25,986 bases of DNA from Chloroflexota bacterium (GTDB lineage Bacteria > Chloroflexota > Dehalococcoidia > Lucifugimonadales > JADFKI01): positions 1-25,986 of the forward strand of contig JADFKI010000012.1 of assembly GCA_022565015.1 (NCBI GenBank). The letters run 5' to 3'. The number at the start of each line of letters is the position of its first letter. The first letter of the stretch is position 1. This document shows positions 23,922 through 25,986 of this stretch, in pieces. The position numbers and the translations under genes were made by a program. The notes beneath the pieces are model-generated. The model did not search any database, had not been told where the DNA came from, and saw only the letters and a list, made by a program, of their open reading frames with translations.

Positions 23922-24941
23922 ATGCAACAAGTACTACTCGAAGGGCCAAAGTCCATTAAGACATCAGAGGCGTCGATACCGTCGCCTTCCGCCGGCGAGG
24001 TGCTCGTAGAGATAAAGGCTACGGCCATCTGCGGCACCGACGTGCACATCTACGCCGGGGGCGTGCCCGTAGACTACCCACGTGTGCCGGGACATGAGGC
24101 CGCCGGTGTGATCCAGGAGACGGGATCTGAGGTCTCGGCGTTCCAGACCGGCGACGCCGTTGTGATCAATCCCAACCTTTACTGCAATCACTGTGAACGG
24201 TGCATTACGGGCAAGGAGAATATCTGCGGCCAGACTCTTCTCATGGGGCGGGAGACCGACGGCGTGCTGAGGCAATACCTCAGCGTGCCCCAGACCCACG
24301 TGTTCAAGCTGCCTTCCCACATCTCCTTTGCGGAAGGCGCCCTGCTCCAGCCGCTGAGCACCGTCGTGCACGCCCAGCGACTGGCCGCCATAAGGCCATC
24401 GGACTCTGTTGCCGTCCTGGGTCAGGGCGCATCGGGACTGCTTCATACGCGCCTGTCCAAGCTGTCAGGGGCTTTCCCGGTCATAGGCATCGGTCGCAGC
24501 CAGTGGAAGCTGGACCTGGCTAAGCAGATGGAGGCGGACTACGTCGTGAGTGCGGCCACGGAAGACCCGGTCGCCAGGGTACGGGAGCTTACCGACGATC
24601 AGGGCGCGGACGTCGTCATCGAGGCGGTAGGCACCCCTGAGACATTCCAGCAGGCGTTGGAAATGACGAAGCCAGGCGGACGCCTGATAAGCTTCGGGAT
24701 ATCGACTCAACCCCTTCCGTCCTTGAACCTGCTGCAAATGTACCTAAAAGAGGCAAATCTGATTTTCCCTCGCGCGATGACCCGGTCCGACTTCCGAAGG
24801 ACCGTTGATCTGGTCGCCTCGAAAAGGGTGGACCTCAAGTCGTTGATCACCCAGGAGTACGCTCTGGAAGACGCCGCGCACGCGTTCAAGTTCGCGGAGG
24901 AGGAGCAGTCCAAGGTGCTGCGGGTTGTACTGAGGCCCTAG
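23922..24941 (+). CDS. Zinc-dependent MDR dehydrogenase (2), threonine/sorbitol dehydrogenase-like
   Basis: A 339-residue MDR enzyme. The frame is open from 23631, but those upstream codons overlap the M24 gene; ATG 23922 sits two bases beyond its stop and fits the family start (MQQVLLEGP). Cys37 (CGTDVH) and His58-Glu59 (GHEAAG) are the catalytic zinc residues; the structural zinc uses Cys88, Cys91, Cys94 and Cys102. The nucleotide motif is GQGASG. In sorbitol/threonine dehydrogenase relatives the EPL motif provides a Glu ligand or acid; here it reads LQPLSTVVHA, with Gln143 in that place. No separate ribosome site is visible, suggesting translational coupling to the M24 gene, and therefore a shared pathway. 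It likely oxidises an alcohol, possibly one produced by the M24 protein. Confidence 0.92.
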   Translation: MQQVLLEGPKSIKTSEASIPSPSAGEVLVEIKATAICGTDVHIYAGGVPVDYPRVPGHEAAGVIQETGSEVSAFQTGDAVVINPNLYCNHCERCITGKENICGQTLLMGRETDGVLRQYLSVPQTHVFKLPSHISFAEGALLQPLSTVVHAQRLAAIRPSDSVAVLGQGASGLLHTRLSKLSGAFPVIGIGRSQWKLDLAKQMEADYVVSAATEDPVARVRELTDDQGADVVIEAVGTPETFQQALEMTKPGGRLISFGISTQPLPSLNLLQMYLKEANLIFPRAMTRSDFRRTVDLVASKRVDLKSLITQEYALEDAAHAFKFAEEEQSKVLRVVLRP

Positions 24942-25226
24942 CCGCGCCGACTACTTCCAAAACGTAGCCCCCTCCCTCTAACTTCCTCCAGCGCCGGCTC
25001 ACTGGGGAGCGAGGACACGGCTTGGCTCCCGTCTGAATTGCATAGATATGTCTGAGGTGTTACTCAGCCGGGCGACGTAATTTCGCAAGGCCCACAGCCG
25101 ATTCCGAAGGGTACGCCCTGCTAGAAGGCGAGGCGGCCGATAGTAACTGGAGTAGGCTCCGCCTTCAGAGAGGCCACGTAAGTTCGTCTTGTCGCAATGG
25201 TATACACATTCGTCACGATCGCGTAT
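24942..25226. other. Intergenic stretch without a recognised gene
   Basis: No coding region, RNA gene or mobile element is recognised in these 285 bases. GAAGGCG (25124-25130) and CGCCTTC (25160-25166) can form a stem with a 29-base loop, with no T-run. The next gene's promoter follows immediately. Confidence 0.4.
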
Positions 25227-25254
25227 TTGCTTAGCTCGTCCCAGCGTATATAAT
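25227..25254 (+). promoter_or_regulatory. Promoter of the 110-residue protein gene
   Basis: TTGCTT (25227-25232), a 16-base spacer and a perfect TATAAT (25249-25254). The leader would be about 90 bases. The -10 is strong; the -35 matches only its TTG. Confidence 0.5.
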
Positions 25255-25348
25255 TCAAAGCAAACTTCGCGCCGGGCGACTCTAACATTTTTAGAATTCC
25301 CGAGAAGCCTGGGAAAATTAAGAATATAAAGTTTGAAAGGAGTCTTAT

Positions 25349-25681
25349 ATGGGTGTTGTTTTAGTACCAATCCTGGAAGGCAAACTCGATGCATGGAAGC
25401 AGTGGGCGGCCGATCTGGACAGCTCCGGAGACCTAAAGGACCTTAACAGCCGGTACGGCCTGACGCGGCACGCGGCATGGCTCGTCGAGACCCCCTCGGG
25501 GCCCGCAGTCATTGCCCTGCATGAGGGACCGGGCAGCGATGACTTCATGCAGAAATTAGCAGGTTCGGATAACGCGGTTGACTTGAGATTCAAGGACAGC
25601 TTGAAGGAGCTTCACGGCATGGACCTATCTCAGCCCCCTCCGGGTCCGATGCCGGAGATTTTCATCGACAGTAGAGGCTAA
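25349..25681 (+). CDS. Small dimeric alpha/beta-barrel-like protein (DUF6176-like), function unknown
   Basis: A 110-residue soluble protein. It begins with a short strand (MGVVLVPIL) and a helix (GKLDAWKQWAADL), has a NSRYGLTRHAAWLVETPSGPAVIALHEG block in the middle (split strands), and a Pro-rich C-terminus (QPPPGPMPE). That order of strand, helix, strand and length fit small ferredoxin-like dimeric barrel proteins; DUF6176 is my best recollection rather than a certain match. AAGGAG lies about eight bases before ATG 25349. It stands alone, between its own promoter and a strong terminator, so it is a monocistronic gene. No catalytic residue is identifiable; conserved His41 and Trp44 could face a ligand pocket. 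Function is unknown. Confidence 0.8.
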   Translation: MGVVLVPILEGKLDAWKQWAADLDSSGDLKDLNSRYGLTRHAAWLVETPSGPAVIALHEGPGSDDFMQKLAGSDNAVDLRFKDSLKELHGMDLSQPPPGPMPEIFIDSRG

Positions 25682-25716
25682 TCCCCTTAGCCCGTCAAAA
25701 ATGTCGGCATTATCAG

Positions 25717-25757
25717 ATCGCTGCCCAGTTGTGGCAACCTGGGCAGCGATTTTATTT
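25717..25757 (+). terminator. Intrinsic terminator after the small gene
   Basis: A perfect 12-bp stem, ATCGCTGCCCAG (25717-25728) and CTGGGCAGCGAT (25739-25750), with a 10-base loop, is followed by TTTATTT. This is a very stable rho-independent terminator. Confidence 0.9.
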
Positions 25758-25848
25758 CATGGACCTGCCCCAGGAATATCCATTGGTATTTGATTCAGGT
25801 GGCGCAACTTTGTGAGATCAATAGCCAATATCCGAAGCGCTACCCCTG

Positions 25849-25986
25849 TCAGGAGGCGAAGAACAGCTTGATGTTGGCCGGGTCCATCTTGAGGTCGCCC
25901 AGCTCGAGGGCGTCGAACGGGCAGATCTGTATGCACAGCTCGCAGCCGCTGCCGATGCCGTTGTCCTCGACGACGATCGCCTTGTG
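25849..25986 (-). CDS. Ferredoxin-like 4Fe-4S protein, C-terminal part (runs off the window)
   Basis: The last 45 residues of a reverse-strand gene whose start lies beyond 25986. They carry an Fe-S cluster motif, GCELCIQICPFDALEL: CxxCxxxCP, with Cys15, Cys18 and Cys22 of the visible fragment. In standard clusters a first Cys precedes by three residues; here that place is Gly (GIGSGC), with two extra residues compared with relatives of the form VEDNCIGCELC. The preceding AIVVEDN resembles subunits of 2-oxoacid or pyruvate:ferredoxin oxidoreductases. It ends in TGA at 25851-25849. It is convergent with the small gene. The complete gene is needed to decide the enzyme. Confidence 0.75.
   Translation of the reverse strand, partial: HKAIVVEDNGIGSGCELCIQICPFDALELGDLKMDPANIKLFFAS

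Overview
The window is a GC-rich bacterial chromosome segment packed with oxidative catabolism genes: a luciferase-like flavin monooxygenase, acyl-CoA dehydrogenase-fold flavoproteins, ACMSD-type amidohydrolases, a fused molybdenum hydroxylase, dehydrogenases and a dipeptide/oligopeptide-type ABC importer. The lipoprotein binding protein, with its long Ala-rich helical spacer and Thr/Val/Glu-rich strand, the fused Fe-S/molybdopterin hydroxylase and the paralogue expansion resemble Chloroflexota, especially SAR202-like lineages. That placement is inference from gene content; there is no rRNA or marker gene here.

Layout: (1) 145-2342, forward: luciferase-like monooxygenase and a DUF3500 protein (TTG start). 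(2) 2344-2550: a 119-bp palindromic REP/MITE-like element, then a strong intrinsic terminator. (3) 2608-3492: beta-hydroxyacid dehydrogenase, convergent with (4) 6248-3489, reverse: a fused xanthine/CO-dehydrogenase-type hydroxylase with three in-frame stop codons and no frameshift, apparently a young pseudogene. (5) 7943-6432, reverse: aldehyde dehydrogenase, divergent from 8163-10763, forward: PNPOx-like flavoprotein, metallo-beta-lactamase-fold hydrolase and an acyl-CoA dehydrogenase-like flavoprotein. The divergent intergenic region has promoter-like sequences for both sides and a 14-bp operator-like palindrome. (6) 10931-21080, forward: a promoter with a long leader, peptide-type binding protein, two permeases, four tandem amidohydrolase-2 paralogues, and a second acyl-CoA dehydrogenase-like protein. 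This looks like one catabolic operon or superoperon; no ABC ATPase is present. A 77-bp tandem repeat lies between amidohydrolases 1 and 2. (7) 21318-24941, forward: a zinc MDR alcohol dehydrogenase with its own near-consensus promoter and terminator, then an M24-fold protein coupled to a second MDR dehydrogenase. (8) 25227-25757: a small standalone gene with promoter and strong terminator, followed by the 3' end of a reverse-strand ferredoxin-like gene running off the window.

Working model (inference): the importer brings in an organic acid or peptide-like substrate. The amidohydrolases decarboxylate or hydrolyse it, the flavoproteins oxygenate or oxidise it, and the dehydrogenases oxidise the resulting alcohols and aldehydes. 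Several enzymes depart from their families at catalytic positions: both acyl-CoA dehydrogenase-like proteins lack the usual Glu base, the M24 protein lacks a metal-ligand Asp and the usual His, and the second MDR enzyme has Gln at a zinc-ligand Glu. Predicted chemistry should therefore be treated as open. The best candidates for something undescribed are the four-amidohydrolase/ABC/flavoprotein operon and the 77-bp repeat inside it.
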